From contig NZ_CP101943.1 in assembly GCF_024508235.1 (NCBI RefSeq), positions 1,364,001 to 1,428,000 of the forward strand: DNA of 64,000 nt, written 5' to 3'. The notes under the pieces were generated by a model. The model saw only the letters and a program-made list of their open reading frames with translations, searched no databases and was not told the DNA's origin. Both the position numbers and the translations under genes were made by a program. Positions 18,595 through 28,800 of this stretch are shown here, piece after piece; the first letter of the stretch is position 1, and each line of letters opens with the position of its first letter. The DNA comes from Halococcus qingdaonensis. GTDB lineage: Archaea > Halobacteriota > Halobacteria > Halobacteriales > Halococcaceae.

Positions 18595-19205
18595 ACCGGG
18601 AAGTCGGCATCCGAATCGACGACGCGATCGGGATCGTCGGGAACGCGCCAGTCGGTCGTCAGTTCCAGAAACTGCACGAGGATGCGGCCGGTCGCACCCC
18701 AGACCACGTAGTCGCCGACGCGGAAGAAGTGGAGTCGGATATCGCCGTAGTGAGGGTGATCGCGGCGTTCGGAATCGTAGTTGTCGGGATCGGTGAGCGC
18801 CGCGATCGGGAGCACGACGACCTCGGCGACCTCGTGCTCGTCGGGGACATACTCGCGATCGGGGACGCGCGCGACGAACGGCCGGACGGCGTAGCGCGTG
18901 ATGGTACGGATATCGTCGAGTCGGCCGACGACCTCGGCGGTGTCAGGGTCGAGACCGATCTCCTCGTCGGCCTCGCGCAGCGCGGTTGCAGTCAGATCAT
19001 CGTCGATCGGCTCGCGCCCGCCGCCGGGGAAGCTCATCTGTCCGGGGTGTTCGCCGAGGTGGTCGGCGCGCTTGGTGAAGAGGAGATGTGCGCCGCCGTA
19101 GTCGTCCGGGCGCTCGCGCGTGATGACCGGCACGAGCACGGCCGCGTCGCGCTGCTCGTCGGTGACGCCCGTGGCGGCGTGCTCGGCGACCCGCGCGAGA
19201 TGCAT
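18591..19205 (-). CDS. Nudix hydrolase, CoA pyrophosphatase type
   Basis: A 204-residue Nudix protein. The Nudix box is visible: F-P-G-G-G-R-E-P, then T-A-L-R-E-A-D-E-E-I-G-L, preceded by K-R-A-D-H-L-G-E-H-P-G-Q-M-S-F, the signature of the CoA/NUDT7-like group (COG0494). Members cleave CoA or dinucleotide pyrophosphates with Mg2+ or Mn2+. Single gene; a TTAAT element at 19230-19234 lies about 26 nt upstream of the ATG. Confidence 0.88.
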   Translation of the reverse strand: MHLARVAEHAATGVTDEQRDAAVLVPVITRERPDDYGGAHLLFTKRADHLGEHPGQMSFPGGGREPIDDDLTATALREADEEIGLDPDTAEVVGRLDDIRTITRYAVRPFVARVPDREYVPDEHEVAEVVVLPIAALTDPDNYDSERRDHPHYGDIRLHFFRVGDYVVWGATGRILVQFLELTTDWRVPDDPDRVVDSDADFPV

Positions 19206-19322
19206 ACCGTCGTGAGACGCCGACGGGGCTTAATTCGTCCGCTCCGTTCGTCTCGGGACGATCGTTTCGGGTCGTTTATGCCACCGCCGTTCGTCCCCTC
19301 GACAGCATGATCGGATCGCAGC

Positions 19323-20372
19323 GTGACCGGCGGCGACCGGCAGGAGCCTGACGTGGCGACCGAATCCGCGGACATCCTCGACCGGCGCTCGATCGGGAAG
19401 ATGCTCGTCGGCTTCCTCATCGCCGCCGTGCTCCTCTACTTCCTCGGCAACGTCGTCGGCTGGGCCGACATCGCCGACGCGCTCGCGCGTGCCGACCTCC
19501 GCTGGGTGGCCGTCGCTTGTCTCTGTACCTGTGGCTACCTGCTCGCGTGGACGAAGACCTGGCAGGTCGTCCTCGATGCCGGCGGGATCGAGATTCCTTA
19601 CCGGGAGCTGATTCCGACCTATCTCGCGGCGACGTTCGCGAACTACACGACGCCGTTCGGTCAGGCCGGCGGCGAACCGTTCATCGCCTACGTCCTCTCG
19701 GCCGACACCGAGGCGAGCTACGAAGAGAGTCTCGCAAGCGTCTCGACGGCCGATCTGATGCATCTGCTGCCCTTTTTCACCTTCGCCGGCATCGGGCTCG
19801 CGGCGCTCGCGATCACCGGGACAGTGCCGCCGGGCGCGAGTTCGATCCTGATCGGACTCGCCGCCATCGCCATCGGCATACCGGCGATCGTCTACGGTGC
19901 GTGGCGACGGCGCGATCTCGTCGAGCGGATCATCACAACGCTCGCCCGTCCGGTGACGACACGCACCGATCGGGTGTCGATGGAGCGGATCGAGACGCGC
20001 ATCGACACCTTCTACAGCCAGATCGCGCGCATCGCCGCGGAGCCGCGCGATCTGCTCGTCGGGATCGTCTACTCGTATCTCGGCTGGATCTGTTTCGCCG
20101 CGCCGCTGTATTTCGCCGCGCTCGCACTCTCGTTGCCGGTCGATCCGCTGCTGGTCGCCTTCCTCGCCCCCGCGAGCTCGCTCGCCGGCTTCGTCCCGAC
20201 GCCGGGCGGTCTCGGCGGCGTCTCGACGGCGATGGTCGCACTCGTGGTCGCGCTCACCCCCGTCGGTGCCGGCGCGGCGGCCGCGCTCGCGATCCTCTAT
20301 CGGGCGACGAGCTACGTGTTTGCACTCATCGTCTGTGGCCCGGCCGCGCTCTACGTCACCGCCCGCGCCTGA
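19323..20372 (+). CDS. UPF0104/flippase-like integral membrane protein
   Basis: A 349-residue protein with eight to nine membrane segments, related to the lysylphosphatidylglycerol-synthase transmembrane region. Motifs: Y-T-T-P-F-G-Q-A-G-G-E-P-F near residue 105 and F-V-P-T-P-G-G-L-G-G near residue 285. The same fold forms the C-terminal half of the AglD-like protein at 14291-16093, but here it stands alone. Such proteins are thought to move or modify lipid-linked substrates. GTG 19323 is the only start consistent with the N-terminus; a nearby ATG is out of frame. Confidence 0.82.
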   Translation: MTGGDRQEPDVATESADILDRRSIGKMLVGFLIAAVLLYFLGNVVGWADIADALARADLRWVAVACLCTCGYLLAWTKTWQVVLDAGGIEIPYRELIPTYLAATFANYTTPFGQAGGEPFIAYVLSADTEASYEESLASVSTADLMHLLPFFTFAGIGLAALAITGTVPPGASSILIGLAAIAIGIPAIVYGAWRRRDLVERIITTLARPVTTRTDRVSMERIETRIDTFYSQIARIAAEPRDLLVGIVYSYLGWICFAAPLYFAALALSLPVDPLLVAFLAPASSLAGFVPTPGGLGGVSTAMVALVVALTPVGAGAAAALAILYRATSYVFALIVCGPAALYVTARA

Positions 20373-20849
20373 TCAGTCGCCCGCGGCCGCATCGAGTCGA
20401 TCACGCACGCCGTCGAGGGCGATCGGGGCCCACGTTTCGAGATCGTAGCTCACGTCGAGCAGCCGCGCGATACGTTCGTGATCGTCCTCGGCGACCGCAC
20501 GCGCCGCGTCCGCGCGGAACCGCTCCTCGACGACTGCCCCAAGTGCTGCGCGATCGGGCGTACAGGCATCGACGTCGAGGATGTGTGGCAGGTCCTCGGC
20601 ACCGTCGGGAAGCGCCGGGAACGCCGTCGGACCGGCGGCGAGCAGCCGTTCGTCCGCGGTCCGGTCGGCGATCGTATCGGGATCGAACGCGACGAGTCGA
20701 TAGGCCGCGAGCGCCGCGTCGACGTCCGGGCTGTCGAACTTCGCACCGCGCTTGAACGCGAGTTCGTCGCCCGCGGTGGCGAGTTCGCTCCGCGAAAGTG
20801 CGCCGAAGAGATCGACGATGCCGGCGAGCTCGTCGTGGGTCAGCTTCAT
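20373..20849 (-). CDS. Haloarchaeal conserved hypothetical protein
   Basis: A 158-residue, strongly acidic, alpha-helical protein starting M-K-L-T-H-D-E-L-A-G-I-V-D-L-F-G-A-L. No signal peptide, membrane segment or metal motif is present. Its style fits small haloarchaea-specific DUF proteins of unknown function. Its stop is directly adjacent to the stop of the convergent membrane-protein gene, with no spacer. I do not assign a function. Confidence 0.6.
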   Translation of the reverse strand: MKLTHDELAGIVDLFGALSRSELATAGDELAFKRGAKFDSPDVDAALAAYRLVAFDPDTIADRTADERLLAAGPTAFPALPDGAEDLPHILDVDACTPDRAALGAVVEERFRADAARAVAEDDHERIARLLDVSYDLETWAPIALDGVRDRLDAAAGD

Positions 20850-20875
20850 TCGATCGTCCTACCGTGGGCCACGGG

Positions 20876-21970
20876 TTAGTCCTTTGCTGCCGCGAGATCG
20901 GCCCGAACCGCTGCCCGGACCTCGTTGGGGTCGAGCGGTGCGTCGGTCCACGCCGGCAGCCGATCGTCGATCTCGGGTGGCTCGATGGCCGCCGCGTAGT
21001 CGCCGACCTGCGCGCGTTCGTCGTCGGCGTCGTACTCCAGCCCGTTGTGGGTGGCGTCGGCGGCGTACTGGCGGACGAACCGCGCCGCCGTCCGCTCGTA
21101 GCGCGCCGGCAAGGTATCGTACGCGGGGCGCACGCCGTGTCCTTCGACCGCGCGCAGCAGCGCTCGCCCGACCTCCCGGCTCATCGCTGCCAGGCCGTCG
21201 GCCCCCGACACCGACCGGTGATCGTGGACGTCGATCCCGAGATCGACCTGTGCGGTGTCCGCAAACCCTGCCTCGTCGAATGCGGTCGCCAGCCCGTCGA
21301 TTTCAAGCCCCCAGCCCCGGCCGAGCCGGAGTTCGCGCGCGAGCGAGCCGGTGAGTCCGATCTCGCCGGCGAGCGCGTAGCGGAACGCGCCGAAGTAGCC
21401 GAGGACCGCTGCGTCGTGGCGCTCGCAGAGAGTGGCCACGAGCGGTTCGTAGAAGAGGCGGAACAGCCGGCCGAACAGCTGATTACGCTCGATGCGGGCG
21501 TAGTAGCCCTTCACGAACGAGAAGCCGTCGGCGAGCGGCGCGCAGAGGCGGCGGACGTCGGCGGGCGAGTACGAGAGCGCGTCGGCGTCGTGGACGACGA
21601 CGAACTCGTGGTCGCTCGCGGGGCCGAGCGCGAGCCAGACGTCCCGACCTTTCCCGCTCTCGCCGTCGAGACCGTGCTCGTCGAGCAGCGCGGCGAGGCG
21701 CGGCCCGCCACACCAGAACAGTTCGATATCGATGGCGAACCCCGACAGCCACTCGGCGATCGACTCGACGCGCTCGCGCGGGGCGCGCAAGGCGACGATG
21801 ACGGTGGCCACGTCGAGCGTGGCGAGCGACGAAAAGACGTGCTCGGCCGCATCGGTGCGGTGCTCGCGGCCGGTCATCGGGACGACGACCGCCGTGCGCT
21901 CCGTCGGCGCGGCCGGCGGCTCGTCGGCGAACCCGTGTAGCGTCGTGATCCGTTCCTGAACGTACTCCAT
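20876..21970 (-). CDS. Glucosyl-3-phosphoglycerate synthase-like glycosyltransferase
   Basis: A 364-residue cytoplasmic glycosyltransferase of the GT2/GT81 type. It has A-V-V-V-P-M-T, then the nucleotide-sugar D-A-D motif in V-V-V-H-D-A-D-A-L-S-Y, then F-V-K-G-Y-Y-A-R and G-R-G-W-G-L-E-I-D, all like GpgS/mannosyl-3-phosphoglycerate synthase relatives. Those make compatible solutes, though haloarchaeal members are uncharacterised. The ATG at 21970 gives a normal family N-terminus. It is divergent from menA across a 402-bp gap. Confidence 0.75.
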   Translation of the reverse strand: MEYVQERITTLHGFADEPPAAPTERTAVVVPMTGREHRTDAAEHVFSSLATLDVATVIVALRAPRERVESIAEWLSGFAIDIELFWCGGPRLAALLDEHGLDGESGKGRDVWLALGPASDHEFVVVHDADALSYSPADVRRLCAPLADGFSFVKGYYARIERNQLFGRLFRLFYEPLVATLCERHDAAVLGYFGAFRYALAGEIGLTGSLARELRLGRGWGLEIDGLATAFDEAGFADTAQVDLGIDVHDHRSVSGADGLAAMSREVGRALLRAVEGHGVRPAYDTLPARYERTAARFVRQYAADATHNGLEYDADDERAQVGDYAAAIEPPEIDDRLPAWTDAPLDPNEVRAAVRADLAAAKD

Positions 21971-22372
21971 GAGTCGAACTCGCCACTCGCGCGCTCGATG
22001 CTCGGTAGTTTCGTTCGGGACGAGCGCGCCGGGCCTGTTCGTCCATCGTCGGGCCTGCGGCCAATCAAGCCTTCCGGAACGCCGTTCGTCTCGAAAACAG
22101 ACACGGGAAAGGTGCGCGGTGATGCCAGGGCAGCGGACCGTGTTCCCGTGTGACCGGAACCCTCTGGTTCCGTTTGGATGCACGATGCAGAAGGCCCTAT
22201 ACTTACTCCCTGACCGACGTTTCAAACACTGAAGCATGTGTCACGCCGTGAAACATACCACCTGTCGACAGATCAATTCGTTCTCGAACGGCAACGAGAA
22301 TAGGTGTTTCGTCGGTCTCGTCGGCGATCCGTATCCCAACGTTAACGCTCCCGGCTGCCTGATTCTCCGGAA
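21971..22372. other. Divergent intergenic region, glycosyltransferase / menA
   Basis: A 402-bp gap. It contains a perfect 7-bp hairpin with a CTCT loop (22155-22172), an AT-richer stretch around 22195-22330, and a 46-codon open frame (22236-22376) that ends inside the menA start codon. A GTTAAC element at 22341-22346 lies about 28 nt before the menA ATG. No tRNA or known RNA is recognised. Confidence 0.5.
22155..22172. repeat. Perfect 7-bp hairpin
   Basis: CGGAACC (22155-22161), CTCT loop, GGTTCCG (22166-22172). It stands between divergent genes, so it is not an obvious terminator of either; it could be an operator or part of a small RNA. Confidence 0.4.
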
Positions 22373-23314
22373 ATGAGTACACAGGAGGTCTCCCGCGGCC
22401 GCGCGTGGCTGATGGCCGCGCGACCGCAGACGCTGCCGGCGGCCGCCGCGCCGGTGTTCGTCGGCACCGGTCTCGCCGTCGCGATGGACGTGTTCGCCCC
22501 GCTGCCCGCGCTGGCGGCGCTCGTCGGCGCGCTGCTCATCCAGATCGGGACGAACTTCGCGAACGACTACTACGACGCCAAGTCCGGCGTCGACTCCGAG
22601 GATCGCGACGGGTTCACGAGAGTCACCCAATCGGGCCTCATCGGGGCGAGCGAGGTCCGGCGCGCGATGATCGCCACGTTCGCGCTCGCCATCGTTCTCG
22701 GGAGCTATCTGGTCTTCGTCGGCGGACTGCCGATCGTGATCGTCGGCCTGTCGAGCGTCGCCGCGGGGATCCTCTACACCGGTGGCCCCTACCCCTACGG
22801 CTGGTACGGCCTCGGCGATCTCTTCGTGTTCGTCTTCTTCGGGCTGGTCGCCGTCAGCGGCACCTACTATGTGCAGGCCGCGGCTCTCGCACGATCGTTC
22901 CCGCTCTGGCTCCCACCCGACACGCTGCCGCTCGCGGCCGTCGTGGCGAGCCTGCCCGCCGCGGGCCTCTCGACCAACATCCTGATCGTTAACAACCTGC
23001 GCGATCGCGAGACCGACATGGCGGCGGGCAAGCGCTCGCTCGCGGTGCTCCTCGGCTACCGCTGGAGCCGCGTCGAGTTCCTGCTGATGACGGGAATGGC
23101 CTACGTGATCCCCGTCGTCTTCTGGCTCACCGGCTCCGGCGCGCTCGTGCTCGCACCGCTGCTGACGCTGCCGTACGCCGCCTCGATCGCCGCGACCGTT
23201 CTGACCAGAACCGACGGCGATGCGCTCAATCCCGCGCTCGAACGGGTGGGCAAACTGCTCGCGGCCCACTCCGTGCTCTTCGCGCTCGGGCTCGCGCTGC
23301 CGAGGGTGCTATGA
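22373..23314 (+). CDS. menA: 1,4-dihydroxy-2-naphthoate polyprenyltransferase MenA
   Basis: MenA attaches the polyprenyl chain to dihydroxynaphthoate in menaquinone synthesis. The 313-residue UbiA-type membrane protein has about eight hydrophobic segments. Both aspartate-rich motifs are present: N-F-A-N-D-Y-Y-D-A-K-S-G-V-D near residue 60 and N-N-L-R-D-R-E-T-D near residue 205. The downstream menC start overlaps its stop (ATGA), so menA-menC-menE is one unit. Context rules out other UbiA enzymes. Confidence 0.95.
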   Translation: MSTQEVSRGRAWLMAARPQTLPAAAAPVFVGTGLAVAMDVFAPLPALAALVGALLIQIGTNFANDYYDAKSGVDSEDRDGFTRVTQSGLIGASEVRRAMIATFALAIVLGSYLVFVGGLPIVIVGLSSVAAGILYTGGPYPYGWYGLGDLFVFVFFGLVAVSGTYYVQAAALARSFPLWLPPDTLPLAAVVASLPAAGLSTNILIVNNLRDRETDMAAGKRSLAVLLGYRWSRVEFLLMTGMAYVIPVVFWLTGSGALVLAPLLTLPYAASIAATVLTRTDGDALNPALERVGKLLAAHSVLFALGLALPRVL

Positions 23315-24321
23315 GGATCGAACCGCTCTCGCTGGCGCTCGCGAGCCCGCTCTCGACCGCCCGGGGCACGATCGACACGAGGGAGGGGTTCCTCGTCACG
23401 ATCGACCACGAGGGGACGCGAGGCGTCGGCGAGGCGACACCGCTGCCCGGCTGGACGGAATCGCTCGACAAGTGTCGGACGGCGCTCGATCGTGTACTCG
23501 ATACCGACGACTGGTCAGCAGCGCTCGATGCGCTCGACGGTACACCGGCCGCCCGCCACGGGCTCGCGCTCGCGCTCGCCGACGCCCGCTCGCGTGCCGC
23601 CGGTCTCCCGCTCTACCGCCATCTCGGCGGCGATCCGACGGACGAGATCCCGGTGAACGCGACGATCGGCGACGGCTCAGTCGACGAAACCATCGCCGAA
23701 GCCACCGCGGCCGTCGAACGGGGGTTCGAGGCTCTCAAGCTCAAAGTCGGCGCGCGGGCGATCGTGGAGGACATCGAGCGCGTCGCCGCCGTCCGGGAGA
23801 CGGTCGGGAACGATATCGAGCTCCGTGCCGACGCGAACGGTGCGTGGGACCACGAGACGGCACGCGCAGCGCTCGATGAGTTCGCCGACGCGGGGCTCGC
23901 GTACGTCGAACAACCGCTTCCCGCGGACGATCTCGCCGGCCACGCCGATCTCCGAGGACGGCTGCCGATCGCGCTCGACGAATCGCTCGCGATTCACTCC
24001 GTCGAGCGCGTTCTCGCCGCCGATGCTGCGGACGTCATCATCGTAAAACCGATGGCGCTCGGTGGGCCGAATCGCGCGCGTGCGGCCACGCTCGCCGCCC
24101 GCGAGGCCGGCTGCGAGGCGGTTCTCACGACGACGATCGACGGTGCACTCGCACGGGCAGGGGCCGTCCACGTCGCGGCGAGCTTCCCTGACCCGCTGGC
24201 GGCCGGGCTCGCGACCGCTGATCGGCTCGCCGAGGATCTCATCTCTGATCCGGCACCGATCGACGACGGCCACGCGCGCGTGCCACAGGGACCGGGCAAC
24301 GCGCCACTGGAGGACGGATGA
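23311..24321 (+). CDS. menC: o-Succinylbenzoate synthase MenC
   Basis: A 336-residue enolase-superfamily enzyme that dehydrates SHCHC to o-succinylbenzoate. Expected catalytic elements are in order: A-L-K-L-K-V-G (KxK base), L-R-A-D-A-N-G-A-W (metal Asp), a metal Glu in Y-V-E-Q-P-L, A-L-D-E-S-L (metal Asp), and V-K-P-M-A-L-G-G (second Lys). The sister activity is N-acylamino-acid racemase, but the menA and menE neighbours overlapping on both sides (ATGA) fix it as MenC. Confidence 0.95.
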   Translation: MRIEPLSLALASPLSTARGTIDTREGFLVTIDHEGTRGVGEATPLPGWTESLDKCRTALDRVLDTDDWSAALDALDGTPAARHGLALALADARSRAAGLPLYRHLGGDPTDEIPVNATIGDGSVDETIAEATAAVERGFEALKLKVGARAIVEDIERVAAVRETVGNDIELRADANGAWDHETARAALDEFADAGLAYVEQPLPADDLAGHADLRGRLPIALDESLAIHSVERVLAADAADVIIVKPMALGGPNRARAATLAAREAGCEAVLTTTIDGALARAGAVHVAASFPDPLAAGLATADRLAEDLISDPAPIDDGHARVPQGPGNAPLEDG

Positions 24322-25790
24322 CAGACGTGCTCGCCCGGCGCGTGCAGGCCTCGCCCGACGCGACCGCGCTCGTCGGGGTCGGAGGAGCGGAGTGGACCTA
24401 CCGCGAGCTCGACGAGCACGTCGAGCGGGTCGCCGGCCGGCTCGCGGCGCTCGGGATCGCGGGCGAACATCTCGGCTGTCTACTCGAAACCCGGCCCGCG
24501 ACGGCCGTTCTCGTCCACGCGGCCGCCCGCCTCGGCTGCGTGCTCGTCCCGCTGAACACGCGTCTCACGCCTACCGAACTCGACAGCCACGTCGAACGCG
24601 CGGAGCTCGCGGCGCTCGTCTGCGGGGCGGACACCGCCGACACCGCCGTCGAGCTCTCGGTGGACGTTCCGACCGCTTCCGTCGACGACACGGAGCACAC
24701 GGAGATCACTGTCCTGGACAGCGTCTCGCCGGCGGAGTTCGCGCCCGCCTCGCGCGACGCCGACGATCCGGCAGTCATGCTCGCCACGTCGGGGACGACC
24801 GGCGAGCCGAAGCTCGTCGTGCTCACGACCGAAAATCTGCGTTCGAGCGCCGTCGCCTCGGCGTTTCGGCTTGGCATCACGCCCGACGACCGCTGGCTCG
24901 ATCCGCTCGCGGTCTACCACATGGGCGGGCTCGCGCCGATCGTTCGCTCCGCACTCTACGGGACGACCGTCGTCATTCCGGGCGAGTTCGACGCCCGAGC
25001 GACGCTCAACGCGCTCGAACGGTTCGATTGCACCGGGATCTCGCTCGTGCCGACGATGCTCCGGCGGCTTCTCGCCGCCGGGTCGCTCGCCGACTCGCTC
25101 CGGTTCGTCCTCCTGGGCGGTGCGCCCGCCTCGGAAGAACTCATCGAGCGTTGTGAGAAGCGCGGTGTTCCCGTCCACCCCACCTACGGCATGACCGAGA
25201 CGGCCTCGCAGGTCGCCACCGCACGTCCCGGAGAGGCGTTCGCCCACACCGGTACGGTCGGCCGCCCACTCCTGGACACCGATCTCTCGGTTCTCGGCGG
25301 CGACGGGAAATCCGTCGACATCGGCGAGACGGGCGAGCTCGTCGTGTCCGGCCCGACGGTGTTCGCGGGTTACTACGGCGATCCCGACGCGACCGCGCGG
25401 GCATTCTCCGAGCGAGGCTTTCACACCGGCGACGTCGGCCATCGCGACGCTGGCGGGCGGCTCTGGGTGACGGGCCGGCGCGACGAGATGATCTCGACGG
25501 GTGGGGAGCTCGTCGCGCCCGGCGAGATCGCCCGCGTGCTCCGGTCCCATCCGGCCATCGACGACGCCGGCGTCGTCGGTCTCCCCGATCCCGACTGGGG
25601 CGAGCGCGTCGGTGCACTCGTCGTCGGGGATGTCACCGACGCCGAGACGGTTCGAAATTACTGCCGCGAGCGCCTCGCCGGTTTCAAACTCCCGCGAACG
25701 ATCGCGTTCGCCGACGAACTCCCCCGCACCGCCTCGGGCACCGTCGCGCGCCGGGTGGTCCGGGAGCGTCTTCTAGACAACGGCGACTGA
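24318..25790 (+). CDS. menE: o-Succinylbenzoate-CoA ligase MenE
   Basis: A 490-residue AMP-forming acyl-CoA ligase. Motifs: P-loop-like S-G-T-T-G-E-P-K, A5 Y-G-M-T-E-T-A-S-Q, A7 F-H-T-G-D-V-G, A8 hinge region G-R-R-D-E-M-I, and the catalytic lysine region near the C-terminus (L-P-R-T-A-S-G-T-V). It activates o-succinylbenzoate before ring closure by MenB. Overlaps menC by ATGA. MenB, MenD and MenF are not in this window. Confidence 0.93.
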   Translation: MTDVLARRVQASPDATALVGVGGAEWTYRELDEHVERVAGRLAALGIAGEHLGCLLETRPATAVLVHAAARLGCVLVPLNTRLTPTELDSHVERAELAALVCGADTADTAVELSVDVPTASVDDTEHTEITVLDSVSPAEFAPASRDADDPAVMLATSGTTGEPKLVVLTTENLRSSAVASAFRLGITPDDRWLDPLAVYHMGGLAPIVRSALYGTTVVIPGEFDARATLNALERFDCTGISLVPTMLRRLLAAGSLADSLRFVLLGGAPASEELIERCEKRGVPVHPTYGMTETASQVATARPGEAFAHTGTVGRPLLDTDLSVLGGDGKSVDIGETGELVVSGPTVFAGYYGDPDATARAFSERGFHTGDVGHRDAGGRLWVTGRRDEMISTGGELVAPGEIARVLRSHPAIDDAGVVGLPDPDWGERVGALVVGDVTDAETVRNYCRERLAGFKLPRTIAFADELPRTASGTVARRVVRERLLDNGD

Positions 25791-25808
25791 TCGGGTCGGC
25801 CGTGGCTC

Positions 25809-28800
25809 TCAGTCAGCGCCGCCCTCCGCGACCGGCCGACCGTCGGTGTCGAGCGCCGCTGCAGTCGGTGGCTGTGTCCGTACGTCCGCGCCCTCGCGCT
25901 CGTCGATGACGTCGGCGTAGGCATCTGGCATCACCTTCACGAAATTCGTCAGCTCCTCGTCCCAGTCGTCGAGAACGGACTGCCCGCGGTCGGAGCCGGT
26001 GTAGGTGACGTGGTTTTCGACCAGCCGGCGGAGCATCCGCTCGTCCTTCTCGTCGAGTTCCGTGGTCGTGCTCACCATGCCGCGGTTGACGCGCGATTCG
26101 AACTCGTTCTCCCTATCGAGCACGTACGCGACGCCGCCGCTCATGCCGGCCGCGAAGTTCTTCCCCGTCTCGCCGAGCACCGCGATCGCTCCCCCGGTCA
26201 TATATTCGCAGCCGTGGTCGCCGACCGACTCGACGACGCCCGTGACACCCGAGTTGCGCACCGCGAACCGCTCGCCGGCCTTCCCGTTGACGTAGATCTC
26301 GCCCTCGGTCGCGCCGTAGAGGGCGACGTTCCCGATCAAACTGTTCGCCTCGGGTTCGTAGGGCGCGGTCGGCGGCGTGTTCACGACGAGTTTCCCACCG
26401 GAGAGCCCCTTGCCGACGTAGTCGTTGGTGGTCCCGGTCAGATGCATCGTCACGCCCGTGGCGAGAAAGGCCCCGAAGCTCTGGCCGGCCGTCCCGTCGA
26501 AGTCCACGGTTATGGAATCCTCGGGGAGACCATCGCCGCCGTGCTCGCGGGAGATATGGTGGGAGAGCAGCGCGCCGACCGCACGATCGGCGTTCGAGAT
26601 CTCCCGACTGAGCGAGACGGGTTTTCCGTTCTGGATGGCCGTCTCGGCGTCGGCGATCAATTCGTGATCTAGCTGCTCGTCGATCTCGTGGGTCTGGTCT
26701 CGTATCTTCGTGCGTTCGGTGCCCGGCTCGCCGTCGCTGCGCGGCTCGGCGAGCATCGACGAGAGATCGAGCTTTCTGGCCTTCTCGTTGGCGACATCCG
26801 TGCGCTGGGTGAGGAACTCGGGGCGGCCAATCATCTCCTCGACGGTTGCAAAGCCGAGTTCGGCCATGATCTCGCGGAGTTCCTGTGCGATGAACGTCAT
26901 GTAGTTGATGACGTGTTCGGGCTCGCCGGGGAAGCGCTCCCTGAGCTCCTCGCGCTGGGTGGCGACGCCGACCGGACAGGTGTTTTCGTGACACTGGCGA
27001 GCCATCACACAACCCGAGGTGACGAGAGAAGCGGTCCCGAACACGTACTCCTCGGCCCCCAGGAGCGCCGCGATGGCCACGTCACGGCCGGTCTTCATGC
27101 CGCCGTCGGCCGAGATCCGGATGCGCGAGCGGAGTCGGGTCTCCCGGAGCAGTTGGTTCGCCTCGGCCAGTCCGAGCTCCCACGGCAGACCCGCATTTTT
27201 GATCGAGGTGCGCGGGCTCGCACCCGTCCCGCCGGAGTGCCCCGAGATGTGGACGACGTCGGCGTTGGCCTTCGCCACACCCGCCGCGATCGTGCCGATG
27301 CCCGCCTCAGAGACGAGTTTGACGTTGATGTCGGCCTCGGGGTTCGCCGCCTTCAGATCGTGGATCAGCTGCTTCAGGTCCTCGATCGAGTAGATGTCGT
27401 GCAGCGGCGGCGGCGAGATGAGGCCGACGCCCGGCGTCGCGTATCTGACGTGGGCGATCATCTCGTTGACCTTCTTCCCGGGGAGATGGCCGCCCTCGCC
27501 CGGCTTGGAGCCCTGGGCCATCTTGATCTGTATCTCGTCGGCCGACGTGAGATACTCCGAGGTGACGCCGAACCGACCCGACGCCACCTGCTTGACCGGA
27601 CACTCCTTTTCAGTATGGAACCGTGCCGGCGGCTCGCCACCCTCGCCGGTGTTCGATTTCGCCCCCAACCTGTTCATCGCGATCGCGTTCGTCTCGTGCA
27701 TCTCCGGCGAGAGGCTGCCGAGGCTCATCGCCGCCGTCGAGAACCGCTCGACGATCTCGTGAACCGGTTCGACCTCTTCTACCGAAATCGACTCGCGCTC
27801 GCTGTCGAATTCGAGCAGACCACGCAGCGTCTGGAGCTGCTCGTTCTGCTCGTTCATCAGACGGGCGAACTCCTCGTACTGCTCGTAATCGCCCTGCCTG
27901 ACGGCCTGCTGGAGCGTGCCGACGGTCTGGGGGTTCCACTCGTGGAAGATCCCGTCCGAGCGGTGTTCGTACTCACCCTGCCGTTCGATATCGGGCTCGT
28001 CGCCGAACGCGAGCACGTGGCGATCCTCGAGATCGTCCTCGATCTCCGCGAGGCCGATGCCCTCCGTGCGGGCGGTCGTTCCCTCGAAGTAGTCGGCGAC
28101 GAAGTCGGAATCCAGTCCGACTGCCTCGAAGATCTGGGCCCCCTGATAGCTCTGGACCGTCGAAATCCCCATCTTCGACATGGTTTTCAGGAGTCCGTCC
28201 TCGAGCGCGCCCCGGTAGGCCGCGACGGCCGCATCGCGGTCGGCACCGTCCGCGCCGCGCGTGAGGTCCGCGATCGTCCGGTAGGCGAGATACGGGTTGA
28301 CCGCACCCGCGCCGTAGCCGACGAGCGCCGCGACGTGATGAACGGTACGTGGGTCGGCCGATTCGACGACGAGCCCGACGCGGTTGCGACGGCCGTTGCG
28401 CACCAGGTGATGGTGGACGGCACCGGTCGCCAGCAGCGACGGGATCGGTACCCGCTCGCCGCTCGCTGTCCGATCCGAGAGAATCAGGATATCGTTCTCG
28501 TCGGCGGCCACGGTCGCCTCGCGTCGCACGCGCTCGACGGCCGATTCGAGATCGTCGTCGACGTCGTAGGTGATGTCGACGACACGGCTCTCCATCCCGT
28601 TGGCCGCCTCGCCCTCGATCCCCCTGATGGCTGCCGTCTCGTCGTTCGAGAGAACGGGCGAGTCGGCGACGAGCTGGCGTGCGTGAGCCGGCGACTCGGC
28701 GAGCAGGTTGCGCTGGTTGCCGAGGCGCGTTTCGAGCGACGTCACCAGCTCCTCGCGGATGTAATCGAGCGGCGGGTTCGTCACCTGCGCGAACAGCTGC

